Shown here: positions 26,615 through 34,457 of the stretch, piece by piece
Numbering within the stretch: position 1 is the stretch's first letter
Layout: each line of letters begins with the position of its first letter
Origin: Pseudobacteriovorax antillogorgiicola
GTDB lineage: Bacteria; Bdellovibrionota_B; Oligoflexia; Oligoflexales; Oligoflexaceae
NCBI RefSeq assembly: GCF_900177345.1
Contig: NZ_FWZT01000019.1
Location: 62,001 to 126,000, forward strand
Direction of reading: 5' to 3'
Length of the DNA stretch: 64,000 nt
Notes under the pieces: generated by a model
Databases searched by the model: none
What the model was told of the DNA's origin: nothing
Seen by the model: the letters and a program-made list of their open reading frames with translations, nothing else
Position numbers and translations under genes: made by a program

Positions 26615-27864
26615 GCTGCGAGATCAAAGCGGAATGTAGTGCCAACCCCTTCTTCACTTTCGACTCTGATTTCTGAGTTGTGGGCTTTCAGAATCTCAGC
26701 CACATAAGGAAGACCAAGGCCCGTGCCAGCCTCTCCTCCGGTGCCTTTGGTAGATATACTGGAGGATTCATCGAATAGTTTTGGAATCACCTCTTTTGGG
26801 ATACCGACACCACTATCTGCAACTGAGATTTCTACACGGCCAGACAGAATTTTATGGTCAATCACAATCTTGCCACCAGGGTTTGAAAACTTGATCGCAT
26901 TGCTAATTAAGTTTTGAAATGCTCGCGAAAGTTTATCTGCATCAGCACAAACTGTCAAACTAGTGGGTAGATTAAACACAAGTTCAAGGTTCTTCTCATC
27001 AAGCCTTGAATGGAACAAGCCAGCATCCCCCTCCAGGAGGTTTTTAAGGGCAAACCGCGTGGGTGTGATAGTAAAAGTGCCTGACTTCATGCTCATTAGT
27101 GGCAGCAGTTCGTTTACCATCTTCAAAGCATTTTGCGTGCATTGCTGTAGTTGAGGTAAGTGACCCTGAACCTCGTCCAGGCTATCGGCTTCCTGTAGTA
27201 GTTCGACATAGGAGTCCATAGCGCCTAAAGGATTGCGAAGATCGTGCGCTACGGTACCAATAAAGAAGTTAATTTTTTGATGAGCCTTCATCAGCTGGTC
27301 TGTACGCTTGGCTTTTGTAATAAAGTCGCCAACATTCTTGGCCATGAGATCAATGATGTCCTTTTGATCCGTGGAGAACATTCGATCTTTTTTCTTCATG
27401 CTAGAAAAGTTTATGGTCCCGAAAATTTCACCATCAACCCATATTGGGGCTGAAATGTATGACTCTAGATTGGTGCTTTGATAGCAAGGGTGCTGGCAAA
27501 GTATATTATCAGCTCCGACGTTTGGAAAAGCGATTGTTTTTTGCGAGTGATATACATCTCGACAGTAGGTTGTTTCTAACTCAAGTTGGGCTCCGTTCTC
27601 TATCGGTAGCTCACTGTCGACAGCAATCACTTCGTAGATATTTCCCTTGATATTAGAGACAATCCCGGTCTCCAGCTGGAAAATTTTCGTCCCAACCTTC
27701 AAGTAAGATGATAGAAGATCTTCGAAGTTCTCGAAGCTTGAACTTATCGTGCTATGTAGGAGCTTAAGGTTCTCAGTGAGTTCCCTATAGTATGCTAATG
27801 GATCATCGCCGACATCTGGTTGAGAGAATTTCGAATAAGTTTCTTGAATCTTAATAGAATCCAT
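26611..27864 (-). CDS. GAF-domain histidine kinase
   Basis: A 417-residue cytoplasmic sensor kinase without membrane segments. Residues about 45-185 form a GAF domain (YCRDVYHSQKTIAFPNVG, LESYISAPIWVDGEIFGTIN). The HisKA box is FIGTVAHDLRNPLGA, with the phosphoacceptor His207. HATPase boxes follow: NLISNAIKFSNPGGK, VADSGVGIPKEVIPKLFD and GTGLGLPYVAEI. All motifs needed for activity are present. No response regulator is adjacent. Its end overlaps the convergent universal stress protein gene by 4 nt, which links it to the SulP-Usp unit only by position. Confidence 0.9.
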   Translation of the reverse strand: MDSIKIQETYSKFSQPDVGDDPLAYYRELTENLKLLHSTISSSFENFEDLLSSYLKVGTKIFQLETGIVSNIKGNIYEVIAVDSELPIENGAQLELETTYCRDVYHSQKTIAFPNVGADNILCQHPCYQSTNLESYISAPIWVDGEIFGTINFSSMKKKDRMFSTDQKDIIDLMAKNVGDFITKAKRTDQLMKAHQKINFFIGTVAHDLRNPLGAMDSYVELLQEADSLDEVQGHLPQLQQCTQNALKMVNELLPLMSMKSGTFTITPTRFALKNLLEGDAGLFHSRLDEKNLELVFNLPTSLTVCADADKLSRAFQNLISNAIKFSNPGGKIVIDHKILSGRVEISVADSGVGIPKEVIPKLFDESSSISTKGTGGEAGTGLGLPYVAEILKAHNSEIRVESEEGVGTTFRFDLAA

Positions 27865-28411
27865 TGTTCCTCCAGCTCGATGCGATGTGATCGGAGATTT
27901 TACCGAGTTTTGTCTTACATCAGAGTCATAAAGTTGGTTTATTACGGTTTCGTAAGAGAGAAACTCGTCGACCAGTAGCTATGACATGGGTCAAACTTAG
28001 TAAGTTTAGGTTTGAAGCTTACGTTTTGATATTGCAATGAATAAGCTGTCGTGCTCTATACTATGAACCGCCCCAGTCATTCTCTGCCTATACCCTTTAT
28101 GAACAGTTCTTTCGAGCAGGTCAGCTCGTATGAACAAGAGGGTCGGCAAGGATTGCTTCTTCAATTTGAAGTGGTCGTTCCGATTCGACATCGGAGGAAT
28201 TTCAAGTAAAGTTCGGAGTCTATAGAATCGACTTTGCCACTTGGTATGCTAGCGGAACTATCAAGTGTCTAGGCTCATAGGAAAGAATTGGCCAAATATT
28301 TTGTTGTTTTAAGGAAGTTGCCGTGAGATTGAAGGAGAGGTCAGTAGTTAAGTGCTAGATTTTTGGAGGAGTGATAGTGGGGCTTGCTCTCTAGGGAAAT
28401 AGATAAGTAAG
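27865..28411. other. Divergent spacer, possible small ORF
   Basis: About 550 nt between the kinase and the periplasmic binding protein. The minus strand has a 61-codon frame (28006-28191) whose middle reads RADLLERTVHKGYRQRMTGA, faintly like a PilZ or nucleic-acid-binding fold. There is no ribosome-binding site and I do not call it a gene. Promoters for both flanking genes probably lie here. Confidence 0.35.
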
Positions 28412-29290
28412 GTGAGCGAAAAGGTGAATAGAGACTGTCCAAATCTGATTAAGTTAGCGAGGAAAGCTGGGCGTGGCTGGCCATTATTAACTCGTCTTAC
28501 AGCTATCTATTGTTTGATGGTGCTAATTCCAAACTCTGTATCCGCGCGAGAAAGACAACGTGGTCAAGCTAGACTTGATAATCTCATCGGAACCTTTAAA
28601 ATCCCTGGTTTGGTGGAGGCCGATCAATCGGGTAAGCTTGAAGGAGTTTTCGTGCAGCTTGCTCGTCAGGTGGTTCTGGGGGGGAAGCCGAGTTCAGAAA
28701 TTATCTTGTTACCTCCAAAAAGGGTAAAGTATCTGATCGCTAAGAATATGTTGCTGGGCTTTTTCCCGGCTACTGAGCGAATGGAAGAGGGTGCTAGCGA
28801 CAAGTACTGTCGATCAACAGCATTTGCAGAGAAGTTGGACTATGTTTATTTTCTTAACAACACGAAGCCTGCCCACAGCATGAGAGACTTGAAGGGTAAG
28901 AGGGTTCTAGTGACCGCTGGTTATCCTTACGATCCTAAGATTTTGAAAAATCCTGACGTTGAAATCACATTTGGGGTGAGCGATGAGGCAAGCCTTAAGA
29001 TGCTCAACCTTGGTAGGGTTGATTACTTTATTGGGGAGGAACTTTCAGCGGCGATTGCTTTGGAAAAGCTAGGCTATAGCAATATTCGTTACAATAACCG
29101 CTTTCCAGTTGGAACGGAGCAGGTTTTCTTTGTTTTTTTGAAGACCAAAGAGGGGCTAGCTCAGTGTGAAAAGGTGAATCAAAGGCTGATAGATTTAAAG
29201 GGGAAAGGGCTATGGGACTGGGCGGCTGTGAAGCAAGGAATTTTGAAAAAGCTAGGAACGATGGCGTTCCAGCTTTTTCCAGGACCCTAG
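28412..29290 (+). CDS. Periplasmic type-2 solute-binding domain protein
   Basis: A 292-residue protein with a hydrophobic export segment (LTAIYCLMVLIPNSVS, then ARERQRG). The mature part resembles the SBP_bac_3-type periplasmic binding fold: FFPATERMEEG, the hinge LKGKRVLVTAGYPYDPKI, and MLNLGRVDYFIGEELSAAIA. The family binds amino acids or small solutes, or occurs as a ligand sensor; no ABC permease genes are adjacent, so it may be an orphan sensor. The start is GTG 28412; a later GTG lies 12 nt downstream. The last codons and the stop lie at the left edge of the palindromic element at 29287-29404. Confidence 0.75.
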   Translation: MSEKVNRDCPNLIKLARKAGRGWPLLTRLTAIYCLMVLIPNSVSARERQRGQARLDNLIGTFKIPGLVEADQSGKLEGVFVQLARQVVLGGKPSSEIILLPPKRVKYLIAKNMLLGFFPATERMEEGASDKYCRSTAFAEKLDYVYFLNNTKPAHSMRDLKGKRVLVTAGYPYDPKILKNPDVEITFGVSDEASLKMLNLGRVDYFIGEELSAAIALEKLGYSNIRYNNRFPVGTEQVFFVFLKTKEGLAQCEKVNQRLIDLKGKGLWDWAAVKQGILKKLGTMAFQLFPGP

Positions 29291-29404
29291 TGCCTAGTCG
29301 ATTTGAAGCCTCGGCGTTGTTGACTTTGTCACTCGCTCGTCACTGTACCCAGCACGTACTGTCTCCTCGCTCGCTCCTTGTCGCCTAGCCGAGAATTCAC
29401 CTTG
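29287..29404. repeat. Palindromic intergenic element, copy 1
   Basis: About 118 bp filling the space between the convergent binding-protein gene and udp. It aligns along its length with copy 2 (39628-39756): CTAGTGC(C/T)TAGTC, CCTCGGCGTT, TGTC(A/T)CTC..TCGTC.CTGTAC, GTACT.TCTCCTC, TCG.CGCCTAGC.GAGAAT. The outer inverted repeat seen in copy 2 is truncated here; an inner one (CTCGGC / GCCGAG) remains. Its first bases supply the TAG stop of the upstream gene, and its right edge abuts the stop of udp. Confidence 0.75.
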
Positions 29405-30163
29405 CTATTTGTACTGAAGAGACTTCACCGCTGCCCGAATGCTGCGCTCTTGAGCCTGGCCCAAAACCTCACCTTCAGGAGTTTCCTTATGCTGGCGATT
29501 CACAAGAACTCCTAGGACACACGCACCCTGTAGACCATAAGCCGCGGTTTGAGTGAGAACTGTCGCTGCTTCCATCTCAAAAGACATCACATTGAGTTGC
29601 TCAAGTTCCGCAATCTTGTCTTTGAATTGTTTGATAACGAAACCGTTCTTAAATGAATCCTGACGGTTCTGCCCTTGATAGAAGGTATCAGAGCTAGCTG
29701 TGACACCAGTATGATAGTTATAACCTAAGTCTTTAGCTGCTTTCACCAGATTATCAATCATGCGGTAGTCAGCAACTGCCGGAAACTCTAGGGGAGCGAT
29801 GTGGCTCGATGCCCCATCCATTCGCACAGCACCAGTTGAAATGATCAAGTCACCAGGGTTGATCTGTCTTTGGATAGCTCCGGTGGTGCCTACACGCAAA
29901 AACTTAGTCACGCCCATCATCGCTAGTTCTTCGATGGCAATAGCTGTTGATGGTCCACCAATGCCAGTAGAACAGATACAAATGGTTTCACCATCGAGGC
30001 TGCCGACCATGATGTTGTACTCGCGGTTAAAGCTCACCGCTTCCGCTTCGTCCAAGTGCTGCGCGATTTTCGGTGTGCGTCCGGGGTCGCCGGGAAGAAT
30101 CACGGTGGTGGCACCATTCAATTGGTCTTTTGATATATTCAGGTGAAACGCTTTATGTGCCAA
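29405..30163 (-). CDS. udp: Uridine phosphorylase
   Basis: A 252-residue cytoplasmic enzyme that converts uridine and phosphate to uracil and ribose-1-phosphate in pyrimidine salvage. It closely follows the E. coli Udp pattern: VILPGDPGRTPKIA near the N-terminus (phosphate site), CSTGIGGPSTAIAIEEL, LRVGTTGAIQ, SFEMEAATVLT (nucleoside site) and GVLVNRQHKETPE. Length matches the family (E. coli 253). The start is TTG 30163, with AAGGAG about 7 nt upstream. It is transcribed alone against tesB; its 3' end meets the palindromic element copy 1. Confidence 0.95.
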   Translation of the reverse strand: MAHKAFHLNISKDQLNGATTVILPGDPGRTPKIAQHLDEAEAVSFNREYNIMVGSLDGETICICSTGIGGPSTAIAIEELAMMGVTKFLRVGTTGAIQRQINPGDLIISTGAVRMDGASSHIAPLEFPAVADYRMIDNLVKAAKDLGYNYHTGVTASSDTFYQGQNRQDSFKNGFVIKQFKDKIAELEQLNVMSFEMEAATVLTQTAAYGLQGACVLGVLVNRQHKETPEGEVLGQAQERSIRAAVKSLQYK

Positions 30164-30271
30164 TGAGGACTCCTTTTCTGCATGCTAAATGTCGGCGGAA
30201 ATTGCCGCCGGCCTATGCTATAAGATATCTTGGCGAGGTTGAAGAACTTTCTTACCAATTGGGAGGAATCC

Positions 30272-31129
30272 TTGACGCAGGTACTCGATGAGTTGATTGA
30301 ATTGCTGGATGTTAAGCCTGTAGAAACCAACGCTTTTGTGGGCCAAAGCCAGGATTTGGGCTTTCGCAATGTTTTTGGCGGACAGGTTCTTGGTCAAGCC
30401 ACTATGGCTGCCTCAAAGACAGTGGACAATCGCTTCGTCCACTCACTCCATGGCTATTTTCTAAGGCCTGGGCTTGTTTCTGAGCCTATATCCTACGAAG
30501 TCGATCTGATTCGCACGGGCAAAAGCTTCTCCACACGGCGAGTGCTAGCCAAACAAGGTGGTCGCGCTATTTTTAATCTATCCATATCCTTTCACGGAGA
30601 AGAGCTAGGATTTGAACATCAATCGGAAAAGCCGGCGGTTCCTGGCCCGGAGGGGCTCCCCTCAGAGTTAGATCTGGCCCGGCAAGTCAAAGACAAGATC
30701 CCAGAAGCGGTGCGGGAAAAGTTCACCTGCGATCGCCCCATCGAGGTGAGGGTGATCGATCCCGTCGATCCTTTTAAACCACATAAGCGACCAGCGAAAA
30801 AATACTCTTGGATCAGAGCCATCCATAAGGTGCCTGACGATCCGATGATTCATCTCGCATTGCTTGCCTATGCCTCAGATTTCGGTTTGGCGACAGCGTC
30901 TCTGCTACCTCACGGCATCACGTGGCTATCACCTAAGATGCAGGTGGCGTCATTGGATCACGGGATGTGGTTTCACAGGCCGTTTCGCATCGACGACTGG
31001 CTTCTTTATGAAAAAGAGTCCCCGAGCGCAGCAGGAGGTCGCGGTTTCAATCGCGGGAGTATCTTCTCTCAGGATGGCTCGCTTGTGGCTTCGGTTGCGC
31101 AGGAAAGCTTAATTCGTCATCATCCATAA
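30272..31129 (+). CDS. tesB: Acyl-CoA thioesterase II
   Basis: A 285-residue double hot-dog thioesterase that hydrolyses acyl-CoA to free fatty acid and CoA. It matches TesB closely: LDELIELLDVKPVE, FVGQSQDLGFRNVFGGQVLG, HSLHGYFLRPG, then FSTRRVLAKQGGRAIF, SFHGEE, the second-half YASDFGLATASLLPHG, and SLDHGMWFHRPFRIDDWLLY. The start is TTG 30272: GGAGGA sits 4-9 nt upstream and the length then equals E. coli TesB (286). A longer frame begins 42 nt earlier without these signals. The stop is 21 nt before the SAM hydroxide adenosyltransferase gene, so this is the first gene of the run to copA. Confidence 0.93.
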   Translation: MTQVLDELIELLDVKPVETNAFVGQSQDLGFRNVFGGQVLGQATMAASKTVDNRFVHSLHGYFLRPGLVSEPISYEVDLIRTGKSFSTRRVLAKQGGRAIFNLSISFHGEELGFEHQSEKPAVPGPEGLPSELDLARQVKDKIPEAVREKFTCDRPIEVRVIDPVDPFKPHKRPAKKYSWIRAIHKVPDDPMIHLALLAYASDFGLATASLLPHGITWLSPKMQVASLDHGMWFHRPFRIDDWLLYEKESPSAAGGRGFNRGSIFSQDGSLVASVAQESLIRHHP

Positions 31130-31150
31130 ATTCAAACCTAGAGATCAGCC

Positions 31151-31939
31151 ATGGTGCGGCCAATCTACTTACTTACTGACTTTGGTCATCAGGATATCTA
31201 CGTGGGTGTGATGAAGAGTGTGATTCATCAGATCGCGCCCAAGCATCCCATTATCGATCTTTGTCACGGTGTGCCCGCCCAGTCGATTTTGTCTGGATCG
31301 TACCAGCTGAAAGCTGCGATTCCTTACCTTCCGGCAGCTAGCGTCATCATTGTCGTGGTCGATCCTGGGGTGGGAAGCCAGCGACGGGCCATTGCCTTAG
31401 AGCTGGATACGGGGCATTTTCTGGTAGGCCCTGATAATGGGCTATTCTCTGATTTGGCAGATCAATTCGGTGTGAAGGGTTTGGTTAATATCGGAGAATC
31501 GCCCTTTAACCTCTCCCAAAGCTCACATACCTTCCACGGTCGCGATATTTTTGCCCCTAATGGGGCAGAGCTAGCTCGGAAGGGGCGGCTTAAGGATCTC
31601 GGTCCATTGGAATTAAAGCCAAAACTGGTGTCACAAGATGGTGTCGTCCTGCGTATTGAATCCAGAGTGTGGCGGGGAACCGTGTTGCACATCGATCACT
31701 TTGGAAACGTGATCACCAATATTGAAAATCTTGCAGGCAACCTTGACGAAGGGCTATTTTCAGTCTTGGGTCATCATTTTCAGGGTGCTCGGACTTTTAG
31801 TGATGGTCGCCTGGGAGACTACCTTCTCTACCAAGGCAGCAGTGGTCATTTGGAGATGGGGGCCAACGGTGGGAACCTAGCTAGAGACTTGGATATACAA
31901 ATCGGGGATCATTTGGATATTCTGCTACTTGATTCCTAA
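31151..31939 (+). CDS. SAM hydroxide adenosyltransferase (DUF62 family)
   Basis: A 262-residue enzyme of the DUF62 family, which in characterised members hydrolyses S-adenosylmethionine to adenosine and methionine. Motifs: YLLTDFGHQDIYVGVMK (residues 6-22), VVVDPGVGSQRRAIA, FLVGPDNGLFS, HTFHGRDIFAPNGA, and the C-terminal HIDHFGNVITNIEN. It is 37 nt upstream of copZ, and the spacing within the run tesB, this gene, copZ, copA suggests one transcript. No functional link to copper is known. Confidence 0.9.
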   Translation: MVRPIYLLTDFGHQDIYVGVMKSVIHQIAPKHPIIDLCHGVPAQSILSGSYQLKAAIPYLPAASVIIVVVDPGVGSQRRAIALELDTGHFLVGPDNGLFSDLADQFGVKGLVNIGESPFNLSQSSHTFHGRDIFAPNGAELARKGRLKDLGPLELKPKLVSQDGVVLRIESRVWRGTVLHIDHFGNVITNIENLAGNLDEGLFSVLGHHFQGARTFSDGRLGDYLLYQGSSGHLEMGANGGNLARDLDIQIGDHLDILLLDS

Positions 31940-31976
31940 TTTAAAACGACCGATATTGAAGTGGAAGGAAATTAAC

Positions 31977-32180
31977 ATGACGGAAGTTAAATTGAAAATT
32001 GATGGCATGACTTGTGAGGGTTGTGTGAAAAGTATTCAAAAGGCATTTTCCCATGAGCCGAAGGTTGAGCAAGTATCAATCAATCTCGCTGAAGGCACGG
32101 GAACCTTTAAAACCAATTTGGATGCTGCGACCATAATCATGATGATCGAAGATCAAGGCTTCGATGCTCGAACCATATGA
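31977..32180 (+). CDS. copZ: Copper chaperone, HMA domain
   Basis: A 67-residue heavy-metal-associated domain protein with the CxxC motif in KIDGMTCEGCVKSIQKAF. It would hand Cu(I) to the P-type ATPase encoded next. ATG 31977 is chosen because GGAAGGAA lies just upstream and the length then fits a lone HMA domain; the open frame reaches back to 31929. Its stop overlaps the copA start (ATGA), so the two are translationally coupled. Confidence 0.9.
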   Translation: MTEVKLKIDGMTCEGCVKSIQKAFSHEPKVEQVSINLAEGTGTFKTNLDAATIIMMIEDQGFDARTI

Positions 32181-34321
32181 AGCAGCATCATATCAAGCTT
32201 TCGGGCATGACGTGCACCGCCTGTTCAGCGCGCATTGAAAAGGTGCTCAATCGCAAGCCCAATATCCAATCCGCGGTGGTGAATTACGCCAGCGAAACAG
32301 CTCGGATCGAAGGAAATCTTGAGCTGGACGAGCTGACGTCTATGATTGAAGCGATTGGCTACGGGGTTGCGGATGAATCAAGGGAACAGGACAATGACGG
32401 TGAGTTTTCACTAGGCTTGTTGTTAGTGACCACGGCTTTGGCTTTGCCAGTGTTTTTTCTGGGAATGGGTTTTGTTGATGGTGGCGCTGCCGGGCCTTGG
32501 ATTCAACTGGTGTTGTCCACTCTGGTACTTGCCACCGCGGGGCGAAATTTCTACGTTCGCGCCTACAAGCTGGCCCGTAACTTAGAAACGAATATGGACT
32601 CCCTCGTTGCTGTGGGGACGTTCGCTGCCTATCTTCTATCACTCTATCATGTCTTCATAAAACCAGGCCCCCTTTACTTTGAGTCAGCGGTGGTAATTAT
32701 CAACTTCGTCTTTCTAGGGAAGTTTATTGAACATCGCGCAAAGGTATCCACTCTAAAGTCAGTGGAGTCGTTGGCTAAGCTAAGGCCTAAGGAAGCCCAT
32801 CGATTCCGCAACTACAAGGGTCTTTCGAGCCAACATGATCTGGAAGTTTGTGATAGTTCCAGTCTTCAAGTCGACGATGTGGTCTTAGTGCGCAACGGTG
32901 AAGCCTTTCCTAGCGATGGGACCGTTCTCGATGGGAGTAGCGCGGTTGATGCTGCGATGATGACAGGTGAATCAGAGCCGGTGAAAGTTGATGTGGGCAG
33001 TGAGGTGATCGGGGGCACCATCAATCTTCAGCGTCCATTGGCAGTTAAGATTACCAGAACCGGCCAAGAGACAGCACTCGCACAAATCATCCGTTTGGTG
33101 GAAGAGTCGCAAAACTCGAAGCCACCCATCCAAAAGCTAGCCGACCGGGTAGCTGGCCGTTTCGTGCCTGTGGTGTTTGTATTAGCGGCGTTAACATTTC
33201 TTGCCTGGGTTGTTCTCGGCTATGGCTACGAACCTGCACTCATTGCAGCGGTATCAGTCCTGGTCATCTCGTGTCCCTGTGCGATGGGGCTCGCGACTCC
33301 TATGGCTCTGGTAGCTGCCTCGGGAACCGCGGCTCGCCTCGGTATTTTGATCAAAGACTTAGCGAGCCTTGAAGTGCTTCACCGCTGCCAGGTGATTGTT
33401 TTCGATAAGACAGGGACTCTGACTGTGGGCAAACCCCAAGTGGTTCATCAGCACTATTTTACCAGCAATTGGCAGCGCGAACTGGTGAACCAGATACTTG
33501 TGACGATGGAAAAACAGTCCACCCATCCCCTTGCCAAAGCTATCGTCGCCGCTATGGGGGAGGCTCACGGCGCCCTAGAAGTAAGCGACTTACAAGAAAG
33601 TGCTGGAGTGGGTCTCTCAGCGTGGTTTCATGATTCATCTGGGGCTCACGAGACTTTCGTTGGCAAAGTGGATGCTGAAGAGATAGAAAACAGCCAGGAG
33701 TGGCAGAAGCTTCTGCAAGACTATCCTGGAACCAGTGTGGTTGGTGTTAAGGTTGACGAGCAGTGGGTTGCTGCATGCTTGCTTGCTGATCCACTCCGTG
33801 ATGATGCGAAAGATGTGATTCATGATCTTAGAAAAGCCGGTATCGAGCCCATTATGGCCTCCGGTGATCGGGAAGCGACAGCTCAATCGGTAGCCAGTAC
33901 ATTCACACCCGGTCTGAGAGCTTATGGTGCAATGTCTCCTGAGCAGAAGGCTGAATTGCTCCAGTCTATCAAAAAAGATTCAAAGGTGGTCGCTATGGTT
34001 GGCGATGGAATCAATGACGCTCCCGCCTTGGTAGAAGCCGATGTTGGAGTTGCTATGGGCTCGGGCTCTGATGTAGCCATCGAGTCGGCACCGATTACCA
34101 TCAATAGCCCGTCCATTGGTAAAATTTACCAGGTTTTTCGATTGTCACTAAAGACCTTTGGTATTATTAAGCAGAATCTGGCTTGGGCGTTTCTGTATAA
34201 TATTGTCCTTATTCCCTTTGCAGCCTTTGGCTTGCTATCTCCTATGCTCGCTTCCGGGGCTATGGCGGCGTCGAGCCTGTGCGTGGTGTTCAATGGAATG
34301 CGACTCTTACGGTTTCGCTAA
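32177..34321 (+). CDS. copA: Copper-translocating P1B-type ATPase
   Basis: A 714-residue P-type ATPase exporting Cu(I) from the cytoplasm. One N-terminal HMA domain (SGMTCTACSARIEKVL, Cys about 13 and 16), six to eight membrane segments, actuator MMTGESEPVK, the CPC metal site in SCPCAMGLATP (Cys366-Pro-Cys368), the phosphorylation site DKTGTLTVG (Asp410), the P1B-specific HP motif STHPLAK and the hinge GDGINDAPALVEADVG. All essential motifs are intact. It is coupled by a 4-nt overlap to copZ. A weak hairpin-like stretch (TTGGTTTTAGCCAA) lies after the stop, near 34330. Confidence 0.95.
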   Translation: MKQHHIKLSGMTCTACSARIEKVLNRKPNIQSAVVNYASETARIEGNLELDELTSMIEAIGYGVADESREQDNDGEFSLGLLLVTTALALPVFFLGMGFVDGGAAGPWIQLVLSTLVLATAGRNFYVRAYKLARNLETNMDSLVAVGTFAAYLLSLYHVFIKPGPLYFESAVVIINFVFLGKFIEHRAKVSTLKSVESLAKLRPKEAHRFRNYKGLSSQHDLEVCDSSSLQVDDVVLVRNGEAFPSDGTVLDGSSAVDAAMMTGESEPVKVDVGSEVIGGTINLQRPLAVKITRTGQETALAQIIRLVEESQNSKPPIQKLADRVAGRFVPVVFVLAALTFLAWVVLGYGYEPALIAAVSVLVISCPCAMGLATPMALVAASGTAARLGILIKDLASLEVLHRCQVIVFDKTGTLTVGKPQVVHQHYFTSNWQRELVNQILVTMEKQSTHPLAKAIVAAMGEAHGALEVSDLQESAGVGLSAWFHDSSGAHETFVGKVDAEEIENSQEWQKLLQDYPGTSVVGVKVDEQWVAACLLADPLRDDAKDVIHDLRKAGIEPIMASGDREATAQSVASTFTPGLRAYGAMSPEQKAELLQSIKKDSKVVAMVGDGINDAPALVEADVGVAMGSGSDVAIESAPITINSPSIGKIYQVFRLSLKTFGIIKQNLAWAFLYNIVLIPFAAFGLLSPMLASGAMAASSLCVVFNGMRLLRFR

Positions 34322-34457
34322 TCCAAATTTCTTGGTTTTAGCCAAACTTGACGCTTTTTAAACTTATCAAATTCTGAGACCAACCGAAATGGATGAGGTG
34401 TCTCAATAGCTCTAAGGCTTGAGGCATTAAACCACTGGTAAAAACACCTAGAGTTGG

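Noticed and set aside
28006-28191. 61-codon minus-strand frame with faint PilZ-like pattern
   Set aside because: The resemblance is too weak and there is no ribosome-binding site.
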